Of a stretch of 64,000 nt of DNA, positions 18,371 to 27,084 are shown piece by piece. The DNA is taken from positions 1 to 64,000 of the forward strand of contig CAVOUI010000006.1 in assembly GCA_963699525.1 (NCBI GenBank), in the 5' to 3' direction. A model generated the notes under the pieces. It was not told where the DNA came from, did not search any database, and saw only the letters and a list, made by a program, of their open reading frames with translations. This stretch comes from SG8-41 sp963699525 (GTDB lineage: Bacteria; Pseudomonadota; Gammaproteobacteria; Burkholderiales; SG8-41). Positions within the stretch are counted from its first letter, which is position 1; each line of letters starts with the position of its first letter. Made by a program: the position numbers and the translations under genes.

Positions 18371-19354
18371 GTGCATCCCGCTTCGTGGGCTCCGCTGACG
18401 GCGTTCGCCGCCGCGCTCTTCGCCGTCTGGTGGCTTGCCAGGGGCCGGCTTTCCACCCTTGTCCTCGACCACCCCAATCCCCGTTCCCTGCACGAGGCGC
18501 CGATTCCGCGCACCGGGGGGCTGGGACTGCACGCCGGCGCCCAGCTCGCGCTTGCCCTCATCGCGCCCAATCTGCCGCCGGCACTGTGGATCGCCTTCAT
18601 CGTGCTGATGGTGGTCTCGTTCTGGGACGACCTGCGCGGAATTGCCGCGCCGTGGCGGCTCGCCGCGCATCTCGCGGCGTGCGCGCTGTTCGTCGCAGCC
18701 GTGCTGCCGCGGGACTACGGAGTACTGCCCGCCGCCGCGGCGACGCTCGCGATCGCCTGGATGGCCAATCTCTACAATTTCATGGACGGCTCCGACGGGC
18801 TCGCGGGCGGCATGGCGCTCTTCGGCTTCGCCGCCTACGGCGCCGCTGCCTGGTCGGCCGGCAGCATTGAGTTCGCGCTCGTGAACCTCTCCATCGCCGC
18901 CGCCGCCGCCGCGTTTCTCGTCTTCAACTTCCATCCGGCGCGCATCTTCCTGGGCGATGCCGGGGCGGTGCCCCTGGGTTATCTTGCCGCCGCGCTGGGG
19001 ATGATCGGCTGGCTGCAGCACGACTGGACGTGGTGGTTCCCCGTGCTGGTATTCGCGCCGTTCATCGCGGATGCCAGCGTGACGCTCGCCCGCCGCCTGC
19101 TGCGGCGGGAGAAGGTGTGGCAGGCGCACCGCGAGCACTATTACCAGAAGCTGGTGCGGCTCGGCTGGGGCCATCGCGGAACTGCGCTCGCGGAGTACGC
19201 GTTGATGCTGGCGGGCGGGGTCCTCGCGCTCGCTGGGCTGATGCTGCCCGCTGCCTTGCAGGCCGTGCTGCTCGCGGGCGCCGCGGGGGCCTATCTGCTG
19301 ATCATGGTGTCGATCGATCGCGCGTGGGCCCGGAGTCGGGGTAACAGGGAATAG
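18371..19354 (+). CDS. Undecaprenyl-phosphate sugar-1-phosphate transferase (WbpL/WecA/MraY family)
   Basis: A 327-residue polytopic protein with about ten hydrophobic segments. Family motifs are present: FWDDLRG (metal-binding Asp pair), NLYNFMDGSDGLAGG, and FLGDAGAVPLGYL. HREHYYQKL near the C-terminus is the His-rich loop of this family. It should move a HexNAc-1-phosphate (QuiNAc or FucNAc) onto undecaprenyl phosphate at the inner membrane, the first step of chain assembly. GTG 18371 is taken as the start because it precedes the first membrane helix; the frame is open further upstream. Confidence 0.8.
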   Translation: MHPASWAPLTAFAAALFAVWWLARGRLSTLVLDHPNPRSLHEAPIPRTGGLGLHAGAQLALALIAPNLPPALWIAFIVLMVVSFWDDLRGIAAPWRLAAHLAACALFVAAVLPRDYGVLPAAAATLAIAWMANLYNFMDGSDGLAGGMALFGFAAYGAAAWSAGSIEFALVNLSIAAAAAAFLVFNFHPARIFLGDAGAVPLGYLAAALGMIGWLQHDWTWWFPVLVFAPFIADASVTLARRLLRREKVWQAHREHYYQKLVRLGWGHRGTALAEYALMLAGGVLALAGLMLPAALQAVLLAGAAGAYLLIMVSIDRAWARSRGNRE

Positions 19355-19357
19355 GGA

Positions 19358-21172
19358 ATGAGCCTCAACTGGCGCGCCTGGCTCGCCTTTGTCCACGACC
19401 TCGTCGCGTGCGCCGCCGCCTGGCTGGGGGCGTACTGGCTGCGCTTCACGCCCGAGCTGCCCGGTTACTACCTGGACCAGGCGGTGAGCGCGCTGCCCTG
19501 GGTTATCCCGGCGCACGCGGTTCTGTTCTGGAGCTTCGGGCTCTACCGCGGAATCTGGCGCTACGCGAGCCTGCCCGACTTGAGGCGCATTGTGCTGTCG
19601 GTCGGGACGGCTGCCGTCGCGGTGCCAACGCTGATGTTCATGCTGCAGGTCGCGGTGCCGCGCAGCGTCCTTATCATGACGCCCATCCTGCTCATGCTGA
19701 TCATGGCGGGAAGCCGGGTGGCCTACCGTGCCTGGAAGGAACGCAGGGTGGCGGGGCTCCTCGCCGCCGAGCGCGAGCCGGTGCTGGTGCTCGGATCGGG
19801 AGAAGCAGCCGTCAACTTGATCAAGGATCTTGCGCGCAGCGCCCAGTGGCGCGTTATCGGCGTCCTCGATGACGATGCCGCCATGATCGGCCGCCAGATC
19901 CACGGCGTGAACGTGCTGGGGCGCTTGAACGAGATCCCCAGGTGGCAGCGCCGGCTGGGCGTGACGCAGGCGATCATCGCCATGCCGGAGGCGACCCACA
20001 CGCAGCGGCGCCGGGTCGTCGAATTCTGCAACCACGCCGGGCTCAAGGTGCTGACGGTGCCTTCGTTCGACGATCTCGTGAGCGGGCGCGTCACCGTGTC
20101 CCAGGTGCGCCACGTCGAGCTCGACGACCTGCTCGGACGCGACCCGGTGACGCTCGACGCCGCGGGGCTGCGCGGCTGGCTCGCCGGCCGGGTGGTGATG
20201 GTGACCGGCGCCGGCGGATCGATCGGCGCGGAGCTCGCCCGCCAGATCGCGCGTTTCGATCCGCGGCAGCTCGTGCTGTTCGAGCTGAATGAGTTCGCCC
20301 TCTACACGATCGAGCAGGAGTTCGCCGCCACCCATCCCCACCTCTCCGTGGTGTCCGCGATCGGCGACGTAAAGGACGCGGCCCGGGTCGCGCAGGTCAC
20401 CGGAGCCCACCGCCCGTCGGTGATTTTCCACGCCGCGGCCTACAAGCACGTGCCGCTCATGGAGGGCGCGAACGCCTGGCAGGCGGTGCAGAACAACGTC
20501 GCGGGGACACTCGTCATCGCGCGCGCCGCCGCCGCCGCCGGCGTGGAGAAGCTCGTGTACGTCTCGACCGACAAGGCGGTGAAGCCCACCAGCGTGATGG
20601 GCGCGAGCAAGCGGCTCGCCGAGATGGTTTGCCAGGCGCTGCAGCGGACGGACGGGACGCGCTTCGTGATGGTGCGGTTCGGGAACGTGCTGGGGTCCAC
20701 CGGCAGCGTGATTCCGAAATTCCGCGAGCAGATCGCGAAGGGCGGTCCGGTCACCGTCACCCACCCGCAGGTGACGCGCTATTTCATGTCGATTCCCGAG
20801 GCCGTGCAGCTCGTGATGCAGGCGGGTCTGATGGGAAGCGGCGGGGAAATCTTCGTCCTCGACATGGGCGAGCCGGTGCGCATCGCCGATCTCGCGCGCG
20901 ACTTGATCCGCCTTTCCGGCTTCGGCGAGGAGGAAATCCGCATCACCTACACCGGGCTGCGGCCGGGCGAGAAGCTCTACGAGGAGCCGCTCGCCGGCGA
21001 TGAGAGCCTGCTGCCCACGCCGCATGCCAAGCTGAAGGTCGCGCGGGCGCGCCAGGAAAACAGCGACTGGCTGCCGCGCCTCGAATCCTGGCTGTCGGGC
21101 CCCGGCCAGGGCGATGACGCGCGGGTCCGGTCCGAGCTTGCGAAATGGGTACCGGACTACTCACCGCGGTAA
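19358..21172 (+). CDS. wbpM: WbpM-like UDP-GlcNAc 4,6-dehydratase, membrane-anchored
   Basis: A 604-residue protein. Four N-terminal membrane helices (about 10-125) are followed by a CoA-binding-like Rossmann domain (VLVLGSGEAAVNLIKDL) and then the SDR domain, starting at MVTGAGGSIGAELARQI. The catalytic region reads STDKAVKPTSVMGASKR: a Met replaces the usual Tyr of the YxxxK pair, the hallmark of the large WbpM/CapD-type dehydratases. It makes UDP-4-keto-6-deoxy-GlcNAc for the WbpV-like reductase two genes upstream. Length and layout are as expected. Confidence 0.88.
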   Translation: MSLNWRAWLAFVHDLVACAAAWLGAYWLRFTPELPGYYLDQAVSALPWVIPAHAVLFWSFGLYRGIWRYASLPDLRRIVLSVGTAAVAVPTLMFMLQVAVPRSVLIMTPILLMLIMAGSRVAYRAWKERRVAGLLAAEREPVLVLGSGEAAVNLIKDLARSAQWRVIGVLDDDAAMIGRQIHGVNVLGRLNEIPRWQRRLGVTQAIIAMPEATHTQRRRVVEFCNHAGLKVLTVPSFDDLVSGRVTVSQVRHVELDDLLGRDPVTLDAAGLRGWLAGRVVMVTGAGGSIGAELARQIARFDPRQLVLFELNEFALYTIEQEFAATHPHLSVVSAIGDVKDAARVAQVTGAHRPSVIFHAAAYKHVPLMEGANAWQAVQNNVAGTLVIARAAAAAGVEKLVYVSTDKAVKPTSVMGASKRLAEMVCQALQRTDGTRFVMVRFGNVLGSTGSVIPKFREQIAKGGPVTVTHPQVTRYFMSIPEAVQLVMQAGLMGSGGEIFVLDMGEPVRIADLARDLIRLSGFGEEEIRITYTGLRPGEKLYEEPLAGDESLLPTPHAKLKVARARQENSDWLPRLESWLSGPGQGDDARVRSELAKWVPDYSPR

Positions 21173-21240
21173 TCGTCACCACCTGCAACCGCCCCGGTGC
21201 GCTGGCCTTGGTGGCGGGTGTGGCGGGAGGACCCAGCCCG
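21145..21240 (+). pseudogene. Possible remnant of a family 2 glycosyltransferase 5' end
   Basis: An ATG at 21145, inside the end of wbpM, opens a short frame reading GLLTAVIVTTCNRPGALAL, which looks like the first beta-strand and nucleotide loop of a GT2 enzyme. After about 25 codons the similarity stops and the sequence runs into the 3' end of the convergent wecE gene. It looks like a glycosyltransferase gene cut off by a rearrangement. The short length makes this tentative. Confidence 0.4.
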
Positions 21241-21242
21241 GG

Positions 21243-22389
21243 TCACGATGCCCGGCCGTCGAAAAATTCCGCGATCGCGGCGACGATTTCGCCCACCTCG
21301 GCCTCGGTCAGGCCGTAGTACAGCGGCAGCCTCAGCAGGCGCGCGCTCACGCCGTCGGTCACCGTCATCGGCCCCGCCGCGCGCCCGAACTTCCGGCCCG
21401 CCGGCGAGGAGTGCAGCGGCACGTAGTGGAACACCGAGAGGATTCCCCGCGCCTTGAGGTGCTCGATCAGCCGCCCGCGCGTCGCGGCATCCTTCACGAG
21501 GATGTAGAACATGTGGCCGTTGCCGGTGACGCCGGCCGGCTCGCGCTGCGGCAGCGCGAGCGCCCCGCGTTTCTCGAGCGCCGCGAGCCCACTGCGGTAG
21601 GCGGCGCACAACCCGATGCGCTTCGCCTTGATGGCCTCCGCCCGCTCGAGCTGCGCCCACAGGAACGCGCCGATCAACTCGCTCGGCAGGTAGGAAGAGC
21701 CGATGTCAACCCAGCTGTACTTGTCCACCTCGCCGCGGAAGAGCTGGGCCCGGTTGGTGCCTTTCTCGCGGATCACTTCCGCGCGCGCGATAAAGCGCTG
21801 GTCGTTCACCAGCAGCGCGCCGCCCTCCCCGCTGATCACGTTCTTGGTTTCGTGGAAGGAAAGGCACCCGAGGTGGCCGATTGCGCCGAGCTTGCGTCCC
21901 TTGTACTCCGCGAGGATGCCCTGCGCAGCGTCCTCCACCACGATCAGCCCGCGCGCCTGGGCGAGCGCCGTGATCGCGTCCATCTCGCACGCCACGCCGG
22001 CGTAATGCACCGGTACGATCGCCTTGGTGTGCGGCGTGACGGCCGCGCCGAGGAGGCGCTCGTCGAGGTTGAAGGTGTCGGCGCGGACGTCCACGAACAC
22101 GGGCACCGCCCCCCGCAGGACGAACGCATTGGCGGTGGAGACGAAGGTGAAGGACGGCATGATCACCTCGTCACCCGGCGTCGAGGTCGCACAGGATCGC
22201 CGCCATCTCGAGCGCAGCGGTGCAGGAATGCGTGAGCAGCGCCTTGCGCGCGCCGAGGTTGCGCTCGAGCCATTCGTGGCACTGGCGCGTGAACCGGCCG
22301 TCGCCGGCGAGGTGCCCCTCGCGCACGGCGGTCTCGATGTTCCTCAGCTCGTCCCCGACCGTGAACGGCTTGTTGAACGGGATTTTCAT
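21243..22389 (-). CDS. wecE: dTDP-4-amino-4,6-dideoxygalactose transaminase (one frameshift)
   Basis: Corrected length is about 381 residues, against 376 for E. coli WecE, which it follows closely: FNKPFTVGDEL at the N-terminus, LTHSCTAALEMAA, EVIMPSFTFVSTANAF, HYAGVACEMD, EDAAQG, and SFHETKN carrying the PLP lysine. One extra base near 22170-22172 breaks the frame between AILCDLDAG and DEVIMPSF. The ATG at 22389 overlaps the stop of the methyltransferase gene (ATGA). It would aminate dTDP-4-keto-6-deoxyglucose to dTDP-Fuc4N; the dTDP-sugar synthesis genes rmlA/rmlB are not in view. Confidence 0.87.
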
Positions 22390-23342
22390 CCAGATCGGCG
22401 CGCCACTACCAGCAGCGAGCCGCCGGCGGGAAAATTCACTCCGGCAGATATCAGTGCGCGCTCGGCGCCCAGGATGCCTTCCAGGATCCTGTTGAGCCAC
22501 GGCACGATCCGCAGCTCGGCCAGCGGATCGTAGCCGGCGCCGGGCGCGCGTTGGGCGCGGCGCGAAAGGTACATGAAGGGCAGCAGCAAGGCCACGAAAG
22601 ACGTCATTCTAACGATCTCCAGGCCGGCCTCCATGACCTTCGTTCTCAGCTCGCGCGCGCCGTAGCGCCGGACGTGACCCGCACGCGCATCGTACTCGCT
22701 CCACAGCGCCGGATGCTGCGGCACGGTGAGGAGCACGCCGCCGCCGGGGACCGCCGCCGCACGGAGCTCCGCGAGCACTGCGCGGTCGTCCTCGACGTGC
22801 TCGATGACGTCGAAGCCACCGACCACGTCGAACTCGTCCCGGAACGGAATGTGCCGCGCATCCATCTGCATGAGGCTCGCGCCCGGCGCTCGGGCGGCCG
22901 CGAGCGCGAGGCCCTCGGACGCCGCCTCGCTTCCAGCGAGCTTCAGCGCCGGGAACGCCGTGGCGATCCCGGCCAGCACGAAGCCGGTGCCGCACCCGAC
23001 TTCGAGCAGGCTGCGTGCCCCGGGAAAATAGCGCCCGATGGCCCACGCGATCAGGCGGTTGCGCGCCCGGAACCAGAAATTCCCCGCTTCGAGCCGCGCC
23101 AGCTCCGCAAACTGGGAAGGATCATAGCCGCTTGCGCCTCGCGCCTGCTCAGGCGCGAACGCCGGGTAGCCTCCGATTAGTGGTGGATCATAGCCGCACC
23201 GCGGGCAGCGCCATCCCATGATCGCCTCGCCGGCGGCGCTGGCGCTGACCATTTCCCCTCTCCGCTCGGGAGAGGGGGAAGGGGTGAGGGTGTAAGGCGT
23301 CGAATATTCAAACGTCGCCCCGCAATGAAGGCACAGCCTCAA
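22386..23342 (-). CDS. Class I methyltransferase with split N-terminal zinc ribbon, TTG start
   Basis: Read from TTG 23342 (its TTGA overlaps the stop of the upstream gene) the protein has 318 residues. RLCLHCGATFE and, later, WRCPRCGYDPPLIGGYPAFAPE are the two halves of a CxxC...CxxC zinc ribbon; about 28 codons from a REP-like palindrome separate them in frame. The methyltransferase core has SLLEVGCGTGFVLAG (motif I), GGFDVIEHVEDD, and HPALWSEYDARAGHVRRY of the Methyltransf_11/23 type. ATG 23219 would give a 277-residue protein without the first CxxC. It lies in the wecE–wecD operon; the acceptor could be the aminosugar or its lipid carrier. Confidence 0.7.
   Translation of the reverse strand: MRLCLHCGATFEYSTPYTLTPSPSPERRGEMVSASAAGEAIMGWRCPRCGYDPPLIGGYPAFAPEQARGASGYDPSQFAELARLEAGNFWFRARNRLIAWAIGRYFPGARSLLEVGCGTGFVLAGIATAFPALKLAGSEAASEGLALAAARAPGASLMQMDARHIPFRDEFDVVGGFDVIEHVEDDRAVLAELRAAAVPGGGVLLTVPQHPALWSEYDARAGHVRRYGARELRTKVMEAGLEIVRMTSFVALLLPFMYLSRRAQRAPGAGYDPLAELRIVPWLNRILEGILGAERALISAGVNFPAGGSLLVVARRSG
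23252..23296. repeat. REP-like palindromic element inside a coding frame
   Basis: Stem TTCCCCTCTCC (23253-23263) pairs with GGAGAGGGG (23269-23277) around a short loop, followed by a purine-rich GGAAGGGGTGAGGGTG arm. On the minus strand it translates as TLTPSPSPERRG, the usual reading of this proteobacterial repeat. It falls in frame inside the methyltransferase zinc ribbon. Confidence 0.7.
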
Positions 23343-23701
23343 CCCTGGCTCCCGACGGCGATGCCGACGCAGATCAGGGCAATGCCTGCAATCTTCATCC
23401 CGGTCAGCGGCTCGTCGAAGAAAAACGCCGAGGCGACCATCACCAGCACGAACGCGAGGCTCACGAACGGATAGGCGTGGGACAGATCGAGCCGGGTCAG
23501 GGCGGCCATCCACGCCATCGCAGCGAGGAACAGCCCCGCGAGCGCCGAGGCGACCCACGGATTCACGAGGAGCTTCGCGAGGAACCAGAGCTTGCCGGCG
23601 GCATCGTCCGGGAACGCGCCCGCAGCGTTCACCTGCCACTTGATGACGACCTGCGCAAAGACCATCAGAACGATCATGCAGGCCACGTAGAGGTAGCTCA
23701 T
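23339..23701 (-). CDS. Small four-helix transporter of the EamA/SMR superfamily (ArnE/F-like)
   Basis: A 120-residue protein with four predicted membrane helices, for example LYVACMIVLMVFAQVVIKW at the start and GMKIAGIALICVGIAVG at the end. Small multidrug-resistance-like proteins of this size beside an ArnC-type glycosyltransferase act as flippases for polyprenyl-phosphate-sugars (ArnE/ArnF). That role is inferred from its place between the acetyltransferase and the methyltransferase. Its ATG overlaps the stop of the GNAT gene and its stop overlaps the TTG of the methyltransferase. Confidence 0.7.
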   Translation of the reverse strand: MSYLYVACMIVLMVFAQVVIKWQVNAAGAFPDDAAGKLWFLAKLLVNPWVASALAGLFLAAMAWMAALTRLDLSHAYPFVSLAFVLVMVASAFFFDEPLTGMKIAGIALICVGIAVGSQG

Positions 23702-24370
23702 GGAATCACCCGGTGGTAGACGTCGACGGCATTGCGGAACCGGAAGCCCAGCGATACATAGAGGTTAAGGGCCGCGAGGTTGGTGGCCGAGATCGAGCTC
23801 GTCAGCTCCCCCTCCCCCTGCCGCGCGAGATCGACGCAGACCGCGCTCCACAAGTGCCGCGCGAGCCCGCGGCCACGGTGCTTTTCCCCCAGCGCGTGCA
23901 GCACGAGCTTGCCGCCCTCGTGCGCGATGAAGCCTGCGAATCTCGTTCTCCCAGGTGAGGCCGTAGACCTTGCCCGCCGCGTGCAGCGCCCTTAGCCAAT
24001 TCTCGTAGCGCAGGTCGGCGCGCGCGCGCTCCACGTTGAAATCGCGGTGGAAGCGCCCATGCTGGAACGCGCCGCGGCAGATGGCCAGCAGGGGTTCAAG
24101 GGCGGTGTCGCGGCTTATGCCCGCGGCCGGATGCGGCTGCGGCTTGAATTCGCCCGCGGCGCAGAATGGCTCGACCAGCGTGTCGCAGTAATAGAAGCCG
24201 ACCTCGTGCAGGGCGTGCTTGTCCGCGCGCGGGTCGACCCTGACGGTATAGTGGCCCGGGGCCCGCGCCTGAGCCAGAACCTCCGGCTCCGCGGAGGCGA
24301 GCTCCCAGGCATCGCAGCCGAGCGCCGCGCTGTCCCACGGCACCCGCTCAATCGATCGGGCGGCCGCCAT
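23698..24370 (-). CDS. wecD: GNAT acetyltransferase, WecD-like (one frameshift)
   Basis: Corrected length is about 223 residues, the size of WecD (224). The N-terminal half has the WecD layout (VPWDSAALGCDAWEL, then AFQHGRFHRDF and RADLRYENWLRAL). An extra base near 23942 breaks the frame. After it the GNAT core appears: AGFIAHEGGKLVLHALGEKHRGRGLARHLW contains the acetyl-CoA loop, and SATNLAALNLYVSLGF is the usual C-terminal motif. WecD acetylates dTDP-Fuc4N, the product of WecE, and wecE lies three genes on. Overall identity is modest, so the sugar is inferred. Confidence 0.7.
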
Positions 24371-25283
24371 CGAATGTTGTATGCATCACGATGTAGAGCG
24401 GCCGCTTCTTCGCCTCGTCGAAGGTCTTGCCGAGGTAGATGCCGATCACGCCGAGGATGGCGATGATGACGCCGCCAATGAAGTAGAGCGACGCGATGAG
24501 GCTGCTCCACCCCATGATCGGCGAGCCGTAGAGCAGCGCCCGGATGATGATGTAGAGGCCGTAGCAGAACGCGAGAAAGGCGAGCACGAAGCCGAAGCGC
24601 ACCGACAATCGCAGCGGCTTGTCGGAGTAGGCGATGATGGTGTCACCGGCCAGTCGCAGCAGCTTGGCCAGGGTGTAAGTCGAGGGGCCGGCATAACGCT
24701 CGTCGTGCTGGACTTCGACCGACGCGGTGGGAAAGCCCATCCATTTCACCTGCGCCCCGAAGAAGCGGAGCTGCTCCCGCATCCGGCGGAGGCTCGCGAC
24801 CACTTTGCGGGAAGCAATGCAGAAGTTGCCGCTCCGGCCGTCGTACTCGGTGTCGGCAAGCCAGCTCAGCAGCCGGTAAAAGAGCCGCGATGACAGGCGC
24901 TTTGCCGTGCCGTCGGCGCGCCGGCGCGCGAACACCACCTCGTAACCTTCCCGCGCGCAGGCATAGAGCCGTGGGATCTCCTCCGGCCGGTCCTGCAGGT
25001 CGCAGTCCATCACCACCACCCAGTCGCCGTCGCAGTGGTCGAGCCCCGCGGTGATGCCGTAGTGCTGGCCAAAGTTGCGGCTGAACTGGAGGCCCTTCAC
25101 CCGCGCGTCGCGGCGCGCGAGGTCCCGGATGATCTCCCACGAGCGGTCGCCGCCGCAGTCCTCGACCATGACGATCTCGAAGTCCTGCGTGATCCCCGAG
25201 AGCGCCGCGACGAGCCTGCGGTAGAGCTCCTCGAGGCAGCCCTCGGCACGGTAGACCGGTGTGACGACGGAGAGTTGGGCCAT
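24348..25283 (-). CDS. Polyprenyl-phosphate glycosyltransferase (GT2, ArnC/GtrB type)
   Basis: A 311-residue GT2 enzyme. LSVVTPVYRAEGCLEELYRRL begins the GT-A fold, VMVEDCGGDRS and DCDLQDRPEEI give the metal/nucleotide sites, and GGFPTASV-like acceptor residues follow. Two C-terminal membrane helices (about 225-247 and 260-285) end with IYLGKTFDEAKKRPLYIV. This is the ArnC, GtrB and dolichyl-phosphate-mannose-synthase layout, which puts a sugar on undecaprenyl phosphate. ATG at 25283 is two bases past the msbA stop; the 3' end overlaps the wecD-like gene by 23 bases. Confidence 0.82.
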   Translation of the reverse strand: MAQLSVVTPVYRAEGCLEELYRRLVAALSGITQDFEIVMVEDCGGDRSWEIIRDLARRDARVKGLQFSRNFGQHYGITAGLDHCDGDWVVVMDCDLQDRPEEIPRLYACAREGYEVVFARRRADGTAKRLSSRLFYRLLSWLADTEYDGRSGNFCIASRKVVASLRRMREQLRFFGAQVKWMGFPTASVEVQHDERYAGPSTYTLAKLLRLAGDTIIAYSDKPLRLSVRFGFVLAFLAFCYGLYIIIRALLYGSPIMGWSSLIASLYFIGGVIIAILGVIGIYLGKTFDEAKKRPLYIVMHTTFDGGRPID

Positions 25284-25284
25284 G

Positions 25285-27033
25285 CTAGCGCCCTTCGGGA
25301 GCAAACTGGATGCGGTAGAGCTTGTCGTAGAGCCCGCCGCGCGCGAGCAGCTCGCGGTGGGTTCCGGTCTCGACGATGCGGCCGCGGTCGAGCACCACGA
25401 TGAGATCGGCGCTCTCGACCGTGGAGAGCCGGTGCGCGATGACGATGGTGGTGCGCCCGCGCATCAGCGCCTCGAGCGCCGCCTGCACGTAGCGCTCCGA
25501 CTCGGTATCGAGCGCGGAAGTCGCCTCGTCGAGCACCAGCACCGGCGCGTCCTTCAGCAGCGCGCGCGCGATCGCCAGCCGCTGGCGCTGGCCCCCGGAG
25601 AGCTTCACCCCGTTCTCGCCGACGAGGGTCGCGAGCCCCTGGGGCATCTCGCGGATGAATTCCATCGCGTGCGCCGCCTCGGCGGCGGCGATGATCTCCC
25701 TTTCCGCGGCGCCGTTCATGTCGCCATAGGCGATGTTTGCCGCCACCGTGTCGTTGAACAGCACGACGTCCTGCGACACCAGCGCGATGTTGGCGCGCAG
25801 GCTTCTCAACGTGAGGCTCTCCAGGTCGTGCCCGTCGAGCAACACCCGCCCTCGGGTCGGGTGGTAGAAGCGCGGCACCAGGTTGGCGAGCGTCGTCTTG
25901 CCCGCTCCCGACGGCCCGACCAGCGCCACCGCCTGCCCGGGAGAAATCGTGAGCTCGATGCCTTCGAGCGCCGGCCGCTCAGGGTCGCCGTAGTGGAAGT
26001 CCACGCCCTCGAAGCGGATCTCGCCGCGCGCGCGGGGGAGCGTGTGCGTGCCGCGATCGGGCTCCGCCTCCTCGTCGATCAGCCGGAACACGCTTTCCGC
26101 GGCCGCGAGCCCCTTCTGGACGTGCTCGTTGACGTCGGTGACGCGCTTCAGCGGCGCCAGGAGCAGCAGCATCCCCGTGACGAACGCGGCAAGATCGCCC
26201 ACCGAGAGCCGCGCCGCGCCCGATTGCCCCATCGCGAACCAGAGCACGATGGCAAGCGCGGCGGCCGCGATCAGCTGCACGATCGGAGCGCTCGCCGCAA
26301 CCGCCACGGCCTGCTTCATCAGGTGCCGCCGCACGTGGTTCGCCTCCTCGCCGAAACGCCGGTTCTCGTATTCCTGTCCTCCGAAGAGCTTCACCACCTT
26401 GTGCCCGCCGATCGCCTCTTCGATCACCTGCGTGATGTTGCCCATCGCGCCCTGCACCTCGCGGCTCGACCGGCGCAGCCGGACGCCGAACGCCCGCACG
26501 CTGGCGACGACGAGCGGCGCCGTCGCCAGCGCGAACAGCGTGAACTTCCAGTTGTGCCACAGCAGGTACCCGAGCAGGCCCGCGATCGTGAGCATGTCGC
26601 GGAACACGACGGTGAGCGCGCTCGTGGCAGCGACGGTGACCTGGGTCACGTCGAAGGTGAGCTTGGAGACGAGCGTGCCGGACGGCTGCCGCTCGTAGAA
26701 CGCGGCGGGCAGCGCAAGGAGCTTCGCGAACATGGTGTTGCGGAGATCGGTCACGAGCCGCGTGCCCACCCAGTTGATGCAGTAGGCGGCGACAAAATTG
26801 GCAAGGCCGCGCACCAGGAACAGCACGATGATCGCCGCGGGCAGCCATTGCATCACGAGGGGATTGCGATCGATGAAGGTGCCCTCGATCAGCGGCTTCG
26901 CCAGCGCCGGCAGCACGGGCGAGGTCGCGGCAAAGACCATCATGCCCAGGATGCCCGTCACGAATACGCGCCAGTACGGCTTCACCTGGCGCAGGAGCCG
27001 CAGGTAAAGCTCGGAGCTCGACAGGGCGCGCAT
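25285..27033 (-). CDS. msbA: Lipid A export ABC transporter, permease and ATPase in one chain
   Basis: About 582 residues from ATG 27033 (a GTG at 27042 gives three more). Six membrane helices in the first 310 residues, then an ATPase with Walker A GPSGAGKT, the Q-loop region, ABC signature LSGGQRQRLAIA, Walker B VLVLDEATSALD and switch histidine IAHRLS. The N-terminal EGTFIDRNPLVMQWLP and FYERQPSGTLVSKLTFD are typical of MsbA. It flips lipid A-core across the inner membrane. It starts 51 bases after the btuB stop on the same strand, with only a weak stem-loop and TTTT between them. Confidence 0.88.
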   Translation of the reverse strand: MRALSSSELYLRLLRQVKPYWRVFVTGILGMMVFAATSPVLPALAKPLIEGTFIDRNPLVMQWLPAAIIVLFLVRGLANFVAAYCINWVGTRLVTDLRNTMFAKLLALPAAFYERQPSGTLVSKLTFDVTQVTVAATSALTVVFRDMLTIAGLLGYLLWHNWKFTLFALATAPLVVASVRAFGVRLRRSSREVQGAMGNITQVIEEAIGGHKVVKLFGGQEYENRRFGEEANHVRRHLMKQAVAVAASAPIVQLIAAAALAIVLWFAMGQSGAARLSVGDLAAFVTGMLLLLAPLKRVTDVNEHVQKGLAAAESVFRLIDEEAEPDRGTHTLPRARGEIRFEGVDFHYGDPERPALEGIELTISPGQAVALVGPSGAGKTTLANLVPRFYHPTRGRVLLDGHDLESLTLRSLRANIALVSQDVVLFNDTVAANIAYGDMNGAAEREIIAAAEAAHAMEFIREMPQGLATLVGENGVKLSGGQRQRLAIARALLKDAPVLVLDEATSALDTESERYVQAALEALMRGRTTIVIAHRLSTVESADLIVVLDRGRIVETGTHRELLARGGLYDKLYRIQFAPEGR

Positions 27034-27084
27034 GGGGCGCACGATATCAAAACCCCGGTGCCCCGGAAAGGCGTGATTCGCGCT

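Noticed and set aside
18299..21025. Open frame of about 900 codons on the minus strand opposite wbpL/wbpM.
   Set aside because: Arg/His/Gly-rich shadow of strongly coding plus-strand genes in high-GC DNA; no family motif and no ribosome-binding site.
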